In this document: in pieces, positions 8,563 through 17,855 of the stretch
Layout: every line of letters begins with the position of its first letter
How positions within the stretch are numbered: position 1 is the stretch's first letter
NCBI RefSeq assembly: GCF_031458255.1
Contig: NZ_JAVDYC010000001.1
Location: 1,869,001 to 1,933,000, forward strand
Reading direction: 5' to 3'
DNA length: 64,000 nt
Source of the DNA: Catenuloplanes niger
Lineage (GTDB): Bacteria; Actinomycetota; Actinomycetes; Mycobacteriales; Micromonosporaceae
The notes under the pieces: model-generated
The model's input: the letters and a program-made list of their open reading frames with translations, nothing else
What the model was told of the DNA's origin: nothing
Database searches by the model: none
Made by a program: the position numbers and the translations under genes

Positions 8563-9497
8563 GTGCATGTCGTGTCAGTGATGAATTACAAGGGCGGTGT
8601 CGGCAAAACGACGCTGACCGCGAACATCGCGGCGGAAACTGCGAATCTCGGGCATCGAGTTCTGGTCATCGATCTCGACCCGCAGGCAAATCTCACACTG
8701 TCCTTCTACACCACAACCGAATGGCAGGAGGAACTGCGCGAGAATCGGACCATCAAGCGCTGGTACGACGGCGACAGCCCGGGCCAGAAGGTGCCGCTAG
8801 CGGAACTCGTCGTGACTCCACCACGCGTTAATGAGCGGATCCAGGACACGGGTGGCCGGCTCGACCTCATCGCCTCGCACCTCGGCCTCATCGACATCGA
8901 CCTGCAGTGGGAGCGATCCTCAACAGCGGCCACGACTTCGACTCGTCGACCCGAAAATATCTTCTTGTGCATGACTGCCTGGCCAACGCACTACAGGCAC
9001 CGGAGTTCCGCGACTACGACCTCATCATGATCGACTGTCCGCCGAACTTCGGCTTGGTCACCAAGACCGCGATCGTGGCCAGCGATTATCTTCTCGTGCC
9101 CGCCAAGCCAGATTACCTTTCGACGCTCGGCATCGGCTACATGGTCACCAGCCTGAACAAACTGGTAAAGGACTTCAATAAACACGCCAGTCATCAGTCG
9201 GAAAACTGGGGTCCACGACGACCCATCGCACCGCGAATCGCCGGCATCGCCTTCACCATGACGCAGCACCAGATCGGTCGGCCGATCAACGCCCAGCGCA
9301 ATCAGATCGAACTGGTTCGCGCGCAAGGACTGGCTCGCGTGCTGCAGTCCACCATTCGCAACAATCCTAAATACTTCTCGGAGGCGGGCGAGAACGGAAT
9401 ACCGGCAGTCCTCCGCGGTTCTCCGGTCGATCCGCTGACCGTCGAACTACGCGAGTTGACCGAGGAATTCCTGGCCTCCCTTTCCGAAAAGGGGTGA
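8563..9497 (+). CDS. ParA/Soj-family P-loop ATPase with an apparent single-base frameshift
   Basis: The 5' part (8563 to about 8910) encodes [19 protein letters not shown] with a deviant Walker A (KGGVGKTT), then [13 protein letters not shown]. The family pattern continues only in another frame from about 8907, with [13 protein letters not shown] (Walker B) and [19 protein letters not shown], to a stop at 9497. Joining frames near the G run at 8907-8910 restores a continuous protein of about 311 residues. One missing G, a sequencing error or a translational frameshift could each explain this. Without the shift the first frame ends at 9030. The start is GTG at 8563. The 3' end overlaps the next gene by 4 bases. 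ParA-type ATPases drive positioning of DNA or protein cargo; here the partners suggest a specialised role. Confidence 0.75.
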
Positions 9498-9997
9498 TCA
9501 TGGCCGCATCGACGCTGATGACCATGCTGCGCCTTGCGCACGGCGTGCTCGAATTCTTGGTCAAGCAGCGCGAGGAGGAGGTGCTCGCCTTCGCACACGG
9601 GCACACCACACTTGCCTTCATCTCCGCGTCCCAGCCGGTGGAGACGAGCGCGCCCCCGCCGTCCCGCCCAATGGAGTCGAGCGCGCGTCCGCCGGAAACC
9701 GTGCCGCTGCCAGCGGTGAACCCGGCACCGGCGAAGAGGTCATCCGGCCGAACCAAACCCACCATCGACGAACAGAAGGCGGCGGAGACGGCGGAAGCGC
9801 TGCGCCGGTGCGAGACGGAGAGCGACGGCCTCGGACACCTCAACCGCGTCGCCAAGAACAACGAGGACCGGAAGTTGATCGCGCAGGCACTCAACATCGA
9901 GGGTGCGGGCGGTCTGAGCAAGGCGAAACTGATCGAGCACATTCTGCGGCACGCGATCGGTGCGCGCCGGACCTTCGACGGGTTGTCCTCATGGTGA
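9494..9997 (+). CDS. Small helical protein of the ParA cassette, function unknown
   Basis: About 166 residues, starting at GTG 9494 (overlapping the upstream stop as GTGA) or ATG 9500. Three parts are visible: an N-terminal amphipathic helix of about 50 residues (LAHGVLEFLVKQREEEVLAF), a Pro/Ser/Ala-rich linker (about 50-95), and a charged C-terminal helical region from KPTIDEQKAAETAEALRR to about 155, which ends in a small SAP/Rho-N-like helix pair (GGLSKAKLIEHILRHAIG). I do not recognise a named family. The ParA-fitted position, the linker and the DNA/RNA-binding-like C-terminus would suit an adaptor, but this is inference. Its last codons overlap the next start. Confidence 0.7.
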   Translation: MIMAASTLMTMLRLAHGVLEFLVKQREEEVLAFAHGHTTLAFISASQPVETSAPPPSRPMESSARPPETVPLPAVNPAPAKRSSGRTKPTIDEQKAAETAEALRRCETESDGLGHLNRVAKNNEDRKLIAQALNIEGAGGLSKAKLIEHILRHAIGARRTFDGLSSW

Positions 9998-11367
9998 CGC
10001 CCGACCGCATCCGGTCCACATATCTCATCGACGGACGCCGCGTCGTCCTACGGGACCTACTCGCCGCGGGACTGCTCGCCCCGGGCACGGCGCTCAGTTT
10101 CACACGGCCGCGCATGCGTGAGTCGTACAGCGCTGTCGTCACCGAGGACGGCCGGATCCGCCTCGAGAACGGGGAGGAATTCCAGTCGCCGTCCCGTGCC
10201 GCAATGGCGGCCGCGAACACGCGGGTACTGGATGGCTGGCACGCCTGGATCGTCGAGCCTGAACACCGGCCCCTCGACGCACTGCGGCAAGAATTGCTGG
10301 ATAAAGCGGTCTCGGAGGCGCCTCCGATCGCGGCCGAGACGGCCGGTGACGGCCATCTGTCCCGCGTGCACGAACGCCTGCGAGAGATGCGGAGGCGGGC
10401 GGACGCGAACGATCCGCAGTCGACGACGGTCCGTGAACTACTGTCGCTGTGGGGCGCGCACGATCGCGGCGACCAGGTGAGCCGCATCGAGGCGGACCTG
10501 GCCAACCACGGTCTCGCCACCCGGCCGGGATTCCGGAGCGTAACGCTGGACGCGACGGTTCAAATGATCACCGCAGCGCAGGAGATCGCCCAGGAGGAGG
10601 CCGCAGAACCGGAGCCCGACGTCACCGTCCTGCCGGAGGACGACGAGGACGACGCCGAGCCGCGCCACGCCTGGCTCACGGTCGGCAACCTGTCCCCATT
10701 GAGTGGCGTCGAGTCGGTGCCACCAACGGCATCGATGAACGAGGCCGTGACCAAGATGTCGCTCAACGACTATTCGCAGCTCGCGGTGATGTCGGGCAAG
10801 CATCAGTTACGCGGCGCGGTGACCTGGCAGTCGATCAGCCAGGCGCGGCACCGGAACTCGGACGCACGATTGGCCGACGCCACGATCGACGCGCAGGCGG
10901 TCCCGTACGACACCGACCTCTTCGATGTGCTGGACCGAGTCCGCCGATCCGGGTTCGTCTTCGTCAAGAACGAGCGAAACGAAGTGGCGGGCGTCGTCAC
11001 CACCGACGACATCGTGGCCCGCTACGGGGAGACCGCGAACCCGTTCATCTTGATCGGCGATCTGGACCGTGCACTGCGACGGGCGATCGCCGCCCGGATC
11101 TTGCTGGACGACGTGAAAGCGCTCTGCAGCTCGCGCATCAACGGCTTCGATGACATGTCGATGGGCGACTACCAGCGAGTGCTGGAGAGCGAGGCCCAGT
11201 GGGAACGTCTGAACTGGCAACTCGATCGAAAGGCCTTCATCGGACGGCTGGACGAGATCCGACGGATCCGGAACAAGGTCATGCACTTCAATCCGGATCC
11301 GCTGCCGGAGGACACCGTACTGATGCTACGGAACATGAACACCACGCTGCGCCGTCTCGCCGGCTGA
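9991..11367 (+). CDS. RAMA - CBS pair - HEPN-like protein of the ParA cassette
   Basis: A 458-residue multidomain protein. Residues about 12-90 match the RAMA domain (GRRVVLRDLLAAGLLAPGTAL, then EDGRIRLENGEEFQSPSRAA, ending GWHAWIVEP), known next to restriction and methylation systems. Residues about 120-190 are helical, 200-226 acidic, and 230-345 a CBS pair (VVTTDDIVARYG), a nucleotide-sensing module. The C-terminal 350-458 is helical with RIRNKVMH at about 425-432, an Rx4H arrangement like HEPN RNases. ATG 9991 overlaps the upstream stop. The combination suggests nucleotide-controlled RNA cleavage linked to DNA recognition; no function is proven. Confidence 0.78.
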   Translation: MVTPDRIRSTYLIDGRRVVLRDLLAAGLLAPGTALSFTRPRMRESYSAVVTEDGRIRLENGEEFQSPSRAAMAAANTRVLDGWHAWIVEPEHRPLDALRQELLDKAVSEAPPIAAETAGDGHLSRVHERLREMRRRADANDPQSTTVRELLSLWGAHDRGDQVSRIEADLANHGLATRPGFRSVTLDATVQMITAAQEIAQEEAAEPEPDVTVLPEDDEDDAEPRHAWLTVGNLSPLSGVESVPPTASMNEAVTKMSLNDYSQLAVMSGKHQLRGAVTWQSISQARHRNSDARLADATIDAQAVPYDTDLFDVLDRVRRSGFVFVKNERNEVAGVVTTDDIVARYGETANPFILIGDLDRALRRAIAARILLDDVKALCSSRINGFDDMSMGDYQRVLESEAQWERLNWQLDRKAFIGRLDEIRRIRNKVMHFNPDPLPEDTVLMLRNMNTTLRRLAG

Positions 11368-11370
11368 GGA

Positions 11371-14300
11371 TCAGGCGGTACGGTACGCGCGGATCACGGT
11401 CTGAACAACGCTGTTGCCTGACGCGTCTGCGGCGGCAGCGCGCAGCGAGACGTACCCCGGCGTCGACGGGTGATCCAGCACGACCGTGCCCGCCGTGACC
11501 GGCGCGGCCGACCACGTGGCGCCGTCGTCGTACGAGACGTCGACGGTGAGCTGCGCGTTCGGTGCGGCGGCGGAGTCCGGCTGGGCGTGGACGGTGACCG
11601 GGACCGTGACGCGGCGGCCGGCGGGGGCGGCGTTGGACGCGTCGACCGGGGGTGCGAAGCGGATCGTGGAGAGCGGCATCCGGGTCAGCCCGGTCGTGTG
11701 CGCGGAGCGGAACGTCCACGCCACCCGCACGTCCGTGGAGAGCACGGCGGGGCCGCCGCGGGAGGCCGAGACCTCCAGGCGGTACGACGCCGGGTCGGGG
11801 GGCAGCGCGAACTCCGCGGTGACGCCGTCGGCGGAGGCCAGCGGCTCGCCGTCGCGGGTGAGCGTGACGGTGCCGGTGGCCAGCGAGGAGTAGCCGGCAC
11901 GGCCGGCCGCGTCGCCGTAGAGCGGCGCCAGGGCGCGGAGCGTGTCGCCGTCCCGGGTGACCCACTGGTGGTCGTACGGCGGGGACGCGACGGAGGGCGC
12001 GAAGACGCCGCGGCTCCAGCTTTCCGCGACGGCACCCGGCCGGTAGCCCTGCGGTGGCGCGACGGTGCTGGTCACGGCGACGTCGACGCCGTCGACCCGG
12101 GCGATCTCGTCGAGCGAGCGGAACCAGGAGGCGCCGCCGTCGGTGTTGTAGTACTCGGTGCGGGCGAACGGGAGCGCGAACGGCAACGGGTGCGCGAAGC
12201 CGCCCATGATGGTGTCGGGCAGCACCGGCCAGGCCGTCTTGCGGCCGGTCACGACCGTGCCCTCCCGGGCGTGGTCGGCGCGTACGGTGGCGAGCTGGTC
12301 GGGCGTGACCGTGCGGGTCAGCCCGGTCATCATCGTGCCGCGCCGCAGCCAGCCGAGGTGGTAGACGTACGGGCTGCCGGACGTGCCCGGCGCGGTCCAG
12401 GTGGAGCTGACCCGGGCGACGAAGCCGGGCTGGGCCGCGGCGGGGCCGGTCGCGCCGGCGAAGAAGCCGTCCAGCGACCCGCCGAACGTGCCCACCTCGA
12501 CGGTCCGCGCCGGGGTGACGAGCGTGGTGGCGACCTCGCCGAACACCGGGACCGCGTCGGTGGCCGGCACGCGGGCGGAGACCGGTGCGGCCTGCCGCGC
12601 GTCGAGCGTGACCCGCACGTCGCCGGCGACCGTCAGCGCGGGCTGGGCCAGCACGGACACGCCGGGGCCGACGAGCGCGGTCATCAGCGAGTACGACCCG
12701 GCGGGCACCCGGACCGTGACGACACCGTCGCCGGCCGGGGACGCGGGCAGCGACGCCACCACGGTCCCGTCCGCGCGGGCCAGCAGCGTGCTGTAGTCGG
12801 GCAGCGGCCGGCCGTCCCGGCCCACGTGCGCGACCGTGACCTGGTAGCTCTCCGCCTCACGGTCCAGCGTGACCGGCGTGACCAGCGCGCCGGACGCGGT
12901 GAGCCGCCCGCTGATCAGCCCGGTGGCGCCGTCGACCCGGGTGTCGGCGGTGACCGTGGCGGTGGCGACGCCGCCGGCCGGCACGCTGAGCGTGGCCGGG
13001 CTGACCTCGGCCATGCCGGCCGGGAAGCCGGACAGATCAAGATCAAGTTCAAGGGCGGCGGACCCGGTGTTGCGGTACGTGACGGTGCGCGTGATCAGCG
13101 GGTCGTCCTGGTGCGGCCACGACGCGCGGCCGAGGTTGAGCACCGGCGGCTCGGCGAGGACCGGCTGCGTGATCGCCCGGGCCACGTCCACCCGGCCGGC
13201 ACCCTGCGCGACGACCGCGATGTCCGGCAGTGGCGTGGCGCCGCCGATCAGCAGTGCCCGGAGCGCGGCGGCGGACAGGTCCGGGTGCTGCTGGGCGAGC
13301 AGCGCGGCCGCGCCGGCGACGTGTGGTGCCGCCATCGACGTGCCGGACATGGCCACCCGCTGGTCCGTGCCGGCCCGCGCCGCCGTGATGTCCACGCCCG
13401 GCGCCACCAGCTCCGGCTTGAGCGCGCCGTCGCCGATCCGGGGCCCGCGGGCGGAGAACGACGCGAGCCGGTCCGACCTGTCGACCGCGCCCACGGCCAG
13501 TGCCGCGTCGGCCGAGGCCGGTGAGTTGATCGCGGAGTCCAGCGGGGTGTTGCCGCCCGCGACGACGAACAGCACGCCGGTGAGGTTGCCGATCGCCGCC
13601 TCCAGCGGGTCGGTGCCCGCCGAGTCCGGGCCGCCCAGGCTGAGGTTGGCCACGGTCGCGCCCCGGGTGGCGGCCCATTCCATGCCGGCCAGGATCCACG
13701 ACTCGGCGCAGCCGCCGTCGACGCACACCTTGCCGTCGAGCAGCGACGCGCCGGGCGCGACTGCGGCCACCGTGGACGCGACGTGCGTGCCGTGGCCGGT
13801 GCGGTCCTGCGCGTCCTCGGCGCCCTCGGTCAGGTTCGCCCGGCCGGCGACCCGGCCGGTCAGGTCCGGGTGCGTGTCGTCGACGCCGCTGTCCAGGACC
13901 GCGACGGTGGTGCCGGTGCCGTCGTGGCCGGCCTGCCAGGCGGCGGGCGCGCCGATCTGCGGCACGCTCCGCTCGAGCGCGGGCTGCCGCACCCCGTCCA
14001 GCCAGATCGTGCCGATCCCGGCCGCGAACACGCCGTCCGCCACACCCGCGCGGAACGACCCCGCGGACCCGGCAGACGACCCCACGGACGCGAAAGCCGG
14101 TGCCGCCGGCGCGGCAGACGACACCACGGCAGACGACACCGCAGGCCGCGACGACGACCCCGTGCCCGCGGGAGACGACCCCGCAGACGCGGAGGACGAC
14201 CCCGCCGGTGCGGGGAACGGCGGCGCGAGTGTGCGGGACGGTGCGACGACGGCGGACCAGAAGGCGGCCTGCCGGGTGCGGTCCGTGCTGAGCAGTACCG

Positions 14301-14868
14301 CGTCGAGCTCGGTCAGATCGTCGCGGACGGTGGCGCCGGGCACCGCGAGGCCGGGGAACGGCTGGTTCTCGCCGCCGCCGTCGTAGCTCGCGATCAGCGG
14401 CAGGTCGGCGCGCCGGTCGTCGTAGCCGAACTCGAGGAGCGTGTCGATCTGGAACAGCCGCGGGTCGAGCCGGCCGTCGCGGACCAGCGGCAGCGCGTCG
14501 ACCGGCGTCACCGTCAGCCGTCCGCCGTCCCGCCGGGTCACGAAGATCATGCCGGCCCGTCCCGGGCCCGGCTCCACCGCGACCTTGTCACCGGCCGTGA
14601 CCGTGACCCGGTCACCGGTGATCAGCGTGACCGGATGCGTCGCGGCCGCCCCCGCGAAGGACGTCACCCCGCCCGACGTCACCCCGGTCGACGTCACCCC
14701 GGTCGACGTCACCCCGGTCGACGTCACCCCGGTCGACGTCACCCCGGTCGACGTCACCCCGGTCGACGGTGCCGGGACGGCGCCGGTCGCGGTCGCGACG
14801 CCGGGTGCCTGGCAGAGCAGCCCGGCGAGCAGCGGCAGGACGAGGAGGCGTCGGTGGGAAGCGCTCAT
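11371..14868 (-). CDS. Secreted S8 (subtilisin-type) serine peptidase, large multidomain
   Basis: A 1165-residue protein with an N-terminal signal peptide (hydrophobic LLVLPLLAGLLC, cleavage region near residue 27). Residues 35-70 are TGVTS repeats, followed by a propeptide-like region and a second Ser/Ala/Gly-rich stretch at about 218-275. The S8 catalytic domain has Asp326 in VAVLDSGVDDTHPD, His359 in GHGTHVAS and Ser511 in GTSMAAPHVAG. About 600 residues of beta-rich modules follow, as in actinobacterial extracellular proteases. All three catalytic residues are intact, so it should be active outside the cell. The stop is 3 bases from the convergent RAMA-CBS gene. Low-complexity stretches make its boundaries unusual. 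Confidence 0.92.
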   Translation of the reverse strand: MSASHRRLLVLPLLAGLLCQAPGVATATGAVPAPSTGVTSTGVTSTGVTSTGVTSTGVTSTGVTSGGVTSFAGAAATHPVTLITGDRVTVTAGDKVAVEPGPGRAGMIFVTRRDGGRLTVTPVDALPLVRDGRLDPRLFQIDTLLEFGYDDRRADLPLIASYDGGGENQPFPGLAVPGATVRDDLTELDAVLLSTDRTRQAAFWSAVVAPSRTLAPPFPAPAGSSSASAGSSPAGTGSSSRPAVSSAVVSSAAPAAPAFASVGSSAGSAGSFRAGVADGVFAAGIGTIWLDGVRQPALERSVPQIGAPAAWQAGHDGTGTTVAVLDSGVDDTHPDLTGRVAGRANLTEGAEDAQDRTGHGTHVASTVAAVAPGASLLDGKVCVDGGCAESWILAGMEWAATRGATVANLSLGGPDSAGTDPLEAAIGNLTGVLFVVAGGNTPLDSAINSPASADAALAVGAVDRSDRLASFSARGPRIGDGALKPELVAPGVDITAARAGTDQRVAMSGTSMAAPHVAGAAALLAQQHPDLSAAALRALLIGGATPLPDIAVVAQGAGRVDVARAITQPVLAEPPVLNLGRASWPHQDDPLITRTVTYRNTGSAALELDLDLSGFPAGMAEVSPATLSVPAGGVATATVTADTRVDGATGLISGRLTASGALVTPVTLDREAESYQVTVAHVGRDGRPLPDYSTLLARADGTVVASLPASPAGDGVVTVRVPAGSYSLMTALVGPGVSVLAQPALTVAGDVRVTLDARQAAPVSARVPATDAVPVFGEVATTLVTPARTVEVGTFGGSLDGFFAGATGPAAAQPGFVARVSSTWTAPGTSGSPYVYHLGWLRRGTMMTGLTRTVTPDQLATVRADHAREGTVVTGRKTAWPVLPDTIMGGFAHPLPFALPFARTEYYNTDGGASWFRSLDEIARVDGVDVAVTSTVAPPQGYRPGAVAESWSRGVFAPSVASPPYDHQWVTRDGDTLRALAPLYGDAAGRAGYSSLATGTVTLTRDGEPLASADGVTAEFALPPDPASYRLEVSASRGGPAVLSTDVRVAWTFRSAHTTGLTRMPLSTIRFAPPVDASNAAPAGRRVTVPVTVHAQPDSAAAPNAQLTVDVSYDDGATWSAAPVTAGTVVLDHPSTPGYVSLRAAAADASGNSVVQTVIRAYRTA
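14661..14765 (-). repeat. 15-bp tandem repeat inside the S8 protease gene
   Basis: Six perfect consecutive copies of acgtcaccccggtcg (plus strand) run from 14676 to 14765, preceded by one imperfect copy at 14661-14675. In the protease frame each copy encodes TGVTS just behind the signal peptide. Perfect identity between copies indicates recent expansion or frequent gain and loss by slippage. Confidence 0.95.
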
Positions 14869-14936
14869 TCATCGACAACAACACATGAACTGCGGCAAAA
14901 GCAACATTCATCAGCGTCAATAAATGAGCGCGTCCC
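14856..14936. repeat. Inverted repeat spanning the S8 protease leader and start codon
   Basis: gggaagcgctcatt (14856-14869) and aatgagcgcgtccc (14923-14936) are inverted copies matching at 13 of 14 positions, separated by 53 bases. The first arm contains the protease start codon. The spacer is AT-rich for this genome and holds the presumed ribosome-binding region. Confidence 0.7.
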
Positions 14937-14983
14937 ACCGTACCCTCGCGCCCGTTGGTCCTCGAACGAGGGAATCCGCCGCC

Positions 14984-15910
14984 CTAACGGGTGATGTGCG
15001 CGGCGACGGCCGCGGCGAACCGGCCGGCGGCGTCCTGGTCGAAACCGAAGAAAAGGGACGGTTCGGTGAGTTCCAGCTCGACCACCACCGGGTCGCCGCC
15101 GGGCCCGGGGAGCAGGTCGACGCGGGCGTAGAGGAGCCGCTCGGTGCCGCCGGGGATCGCGCCCAACGCCCGCTCCGCGACGGCCCGCTGCGCGTCGGTG
15201 GCGATCCGGGGGTCGATCTGCTCCTGCTTGTAGAGCCCCTCGACGCCGGTGTCCGGGCCGGTCAGCATCGCTCCCTTGCGGATCGCGTGGCTGTAGGCGA
15301 GCGTGCCGGTGGCCGGGTCCGTGAAGTACAGCAGCGCGGTCTCGCCGTCCGTGTCCACCGCGGTCAGGTACGGCTGCACCATCACCAGCCGCGCCGCCGC
15401 CAGCAGTCGTTCCACGTGCAGTTCGGCCAGTTCGCGGTGTTCGGGGTCGCCGAGGTCGTAGCGGCCCGCGTCCACGCTGCCGGCGCCGACCGCGGGCTTG
15501 ACCACCCACTCGCCGGACTCCGGCGGCGCCCACACGTCACCGGCGCCGATCCACTGCGTCTCGGTGACCGGCACGCCGGTCTCGGCCAGGTCGCGCAGGT
15601 AGGTCTTCTCGGTGTTCCAGACGATCACGTCGGCCGGGTTGAGCAGGCCGGGCACGGACGACACCCAGGCCAGGAAGTCGGCGCGGCGCTCGGTGTAGTC
15701 CCACGGCGAGCGGAGCAGGACCAGGTCGTACGCCGTCCAGTCCACGACGGGGTCGGTCCAGACGACCGGCTCCGCGGCGATCCCGGCGGCGGCGAGCGGC
15801 GCGAGGATCAGGCGGTCGTCCGGCTCCAGGTCGGGAATGGAGGCTGCGGTGACGACAGCGACCCGGGACTGCGCCCGGGTCGCCGTGTCGTCGAAGGGTC
15901 GGGTTGTCAC
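14984..15910 (-). CDS. ATP-grasp domain protein (DcsG/RimK-like), substrate unknown
   Basis: A 308-residue protein with an N-terminal pre-ATP-grasp segment (LVLLRSPWDYTERRADFLAW), VWNTEKTYLRDLAETGVPV, an ATP-binding loop (EWVVKPAVGAGSVDAGRYD) and a metal-binding end (LYARVDLLPG, then VVELELTEPSLFF). These are the hallmarks of ATP-grasp ligases of the D-cycloserine cyclo-ligase/RimK group. Such enzymes join a carboxylate and an amine through an acyl phosphate. The start is GTG at 15910, with no obvious ribosome-binding site. Neighbours do not form a recognisable biosynthetic cluster, so the substrate is open. Confidence 0.82.
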   Translation of the reverse strand: MTTRPFDDTATRAQSRVAVVTAASIPDLEPDDRLILAPLAAAGIAAEPVVWTDPVVDWTAYDLVLLRSPWDYTERRADFLAWVSSVPGLLNPADVIVWNTEKTYLRDLAETGVPVTETQWIGAGDVWAPPESGEWVVKPAVGAGSVDAGRYDLGDPEHRELAELHVERLLAAARLVMVQPYLTAVDTDGETALLYFTDPATGTLAYSHAIRKGAMLTGPDTGVEGLYKQEQIDPRIATDAQRAVAERALGAIPGGTERLLYARVDLLPGPGGDPVVVELELTEPSLFFGFDQDAAGRFAAAVAAHITR

Positions 15911-15971
15911 ATCAAGGATGGTGCTGGAGGTTGCGGTGATGCCGCGCGGCGGGGTTGGTGCCGGAACCGGC

Positions 15972-16298
15972 TCAACGCGCCATGATCCGGCGACCCATGG
16001 ACCGCCAGAGGTCGTTGCTCGGGCGCATCTGCTCCATCAGCTCGCGCTCCCACTCGTTCTCCACCGTGACGCCGGCCTTCTCGCAGGCCTGCCGCGCCGT
16101 CTTGGTGTCGGAGGCGAACTGGTCCGCCCACTCACCGTCCTCGCCCACGAGAACGATGCGGGCGCCGCGCTTACCGACGTACTCAACGACCGCCTTCGCG
16201 CCGCCGTGCCCTGCGGCGAAAGAGCGGATGCTGCCGACCAGACCGGCCGGCTGCGACTTCTCGTCGATCGTCAGCGTCGTATCGGAACCTTCTGCCAT
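15972..16298 (-). CDS. Conserved hypothetical protein, 108 residues
   Basis: A small soluble, charged protein with an alternating alpha/beta pattern: KAVVEYVGKRGARIVLVGEDGEWADQ in the middle and a helical C-terminal half ending WRSMGRRIMAR. No catalytic motif or transmembrane segment is visible. I do not assign a family. It starts with ATG at 16298, 7 bases after a TACGCT element, so its mRNA is probably leaderless. It stands alone between the ATP-grasp gene and cyoE. Confidence 0.8.
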   Translation of the reverse strand: MAEGSDTTLTIDEKSQPAGLVGSIRSFAAGHGGAKAVVEYVGKRGARIVLVGEDGEWADQFASDTKTARQACEKAGVTVENEWERELMEQMRPSNDLWRSMGRRIMAR

Positions 16299-16585
16299 GC
16301 GGGGAAGCGTAGGCAGACAGAAGATGAAACGCAGGGGTTACCCGAAGTTTTTGTGATGCCTCTAACGAGGGGTTTCAACGTCATCATTGACCGTTTTGGC
16401 AGGCTTTATACCAGAAAAACGAGACAAAATTTCGGTACGAAACGGACTTTCAGCGCGCCACCCAGGGAGTAGCACCACTCGACGGGGATTTTCGGGCGTT
16501 TCACCAGCAAGACGGCCCGTAAGGGACGGCCGGGCATCAACCTTTCGGCCGAGAAAGCCCAGTTCGAAGCGTTATCGGGTCGTGA
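16299..16585. other. Intergenic region between the 108-residue gene and cyoE
   Basis: No gene is seen. The stretch 16330-16460 is AT-rich for this genome. It includes TACGCT on the minus strand (16311-16306), 7 bases before the 108-residue gene, and a TATAAA on the minus strand near 16410 without a properly spaced -35. I see no strong terminator for cyoE. Confidence 0.6.
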
Positions 16586-17542
16586 TCACACCAGCGCGTC
16601 GATCGCGACCGCGAGGAACACGATCGTGAGGTACGTCGTGGACCAGTGGAACAGCCGCATCGGCTTGACCGGCTCCCCCTTGGACGCCCGCCGGGCCAGC
16701 AGGTGCGACTCCAGCACGAACAGCGCGCCCACGACGGTGGCCGGCACGCCGTAGATCCAGCTCAGACCGAACGGCCAGGCGGCCAGCGAGGAGATCAGTG
16801 TGAGCCAGGCGAACCCGACGATCTCCACGTTGACCCGGCGGACCGAGGCCACCACCGGCAGCATCGGGATGCCGGCCCGCGCGTAGTCGTCCTTGTACTT
16901 GATGGCGAGCGCGTAGAAGTGCGGCATCTGCCAGAAGAAGACCACGCCGAACAGCGCCCAGGCCGCGGGCGACAGCGAGCCGGTGACCGCGGCCCAGCCG
17001 ATCAGCACCGGCGCGGAGCCGCAGATGCCGCCCCAGAACGTGTTCCACGCGGTGACCCGCTTCAGCCAGAGCGTGTAGACCACGTCGTAGTAGACGATCG
17101 AACCGAGCGTCATGGCCGTGGCCAGCCAGTTCGTCGTCAACGCCATGATCGCGACGCTGAGCGCGGCGAGCGTGAGACCGAAGATCAGCGCGTTGCGCGG
17201 CGAGACCGAGTGGGCCGGCAGCGGGCGGCGCTTGGTGCGCCGCATGACCTGGTCGATGTCCCGGTCGATGTAGCAGTTCAGCGCGCTGGCGCCACCGGCG
17301 GCGAACGAGCCGCCGACCAGAACCGCCGCCATCAGCCACAGCGACGGCAGGCCGTTTGCGGCCAGCATCATCGTGGGTACGGTCGTGACGAGCAGCAGTT
17401 CGACGATGCGCGGCTTGGTGAGCGCGACATACGCCTTGATCACATCTCCGGCGCGGGGGGTGGCATCCGGAGGACGCTTCACCGACCGGGTCTTTCGCCC
17501 ACGGACAGTGGGCTGAACCGGGCGTTCGGTGAGTGTGCTCAC
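16586..17542 (-). CDS. ctaB: Protoheme IX farnesyltransferase (heme O synthase)
   Basis: A 318-residue UbiA-family membrane prenyltransferase (CtaB/CyoE) with about nine helices. The Asp-rich motif is [21 protein letters not shown], and the second conserved region is [22 protein letters not shown]. It attaches a farnesyl group to protoheme to give heme O, the substrate of CtaA. Start is GTG at 17542 with GGAAGG about 9 bases upstream. The N-terminal ~30 residues are a basic cytoplasmic extension. It diverges from tkt, as is common in actinobacteria. Confidence 0.95.
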   Translation of the reverse strand: MSTLTERPVQPTVRGRKTRSVKRPPDATPRAGDVIKAYVALTKPRIVELLLVTTVPTMMLAANGLPSLWLMAAVLVGGSFAAGGASALNCYIDRDIDQVMRRTKRRPLPAHSVSPRNALIFGLTLAALSVAIMALTTNWLATAMTLGSIVYYDVVYTLWLKRVTAWNTFWGGICGSAPVLIGWAAVTGSLSPAAWALFGVVFFWQMPHFYALAIKYKDDYARAGIPMLPVVASVRRVNVEIVGFAWLTLISSLAAWPFGLSWIYGVPATVVGALFVLESHLLARRASKGEPVKPMRLFHWSTTYLTIVFLAVAIDALV

Positions 17543-17855
17543 GGATTGTCACCTTCCGGCATCGGCGTTGGAGCGACCCAGGCAAGCGGCCGAACGGCGA
17601 CGCACCTCAGAGGGGTGCCGCCAAGGTCACGCGCCATGGGCGACAGCCTATCGGCCCGGGATTCGCCGTCCCGGCAGACCCGGCAAGGATGCGCGGCGTC
17701 ACACCGGCGCACGCGGATGATCAAGGCGTGTGTCCGCTCACAGCTTAGGTTGTTCCCGCGTTCCGCGGGCGCGTGTTCAACAGCGCTCGCTAGGGTCGGA
17801 CACTGGAGTAGTCGAAAATCTCATTTGCCGGTCACACCCGAGGAGCACACAGATC
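17543..17855. other. Divergent regulatory region between cyoE/ctaB and tkt
   Basis: No gene is supported in these 313 bases. A TAGGGT at 17791-17796 is a -10 candidate for tkt, and TAGGCT on the minus strand (17650-17645) one for ctaB; neither has a convincing -35. A small hairpin (cccgcg/cgcggg) lies around 17755-17769. The tkt ribosome-binding site AGGAG is at about 17840. Confidence 0.5.

Noticed and set aside
14661-14765. CRISPR or iteron array in the protease gene
   Set aside because: The units are directly adjacent, encode TGVTS in the signal-peptide-proximal region and have no spacers.
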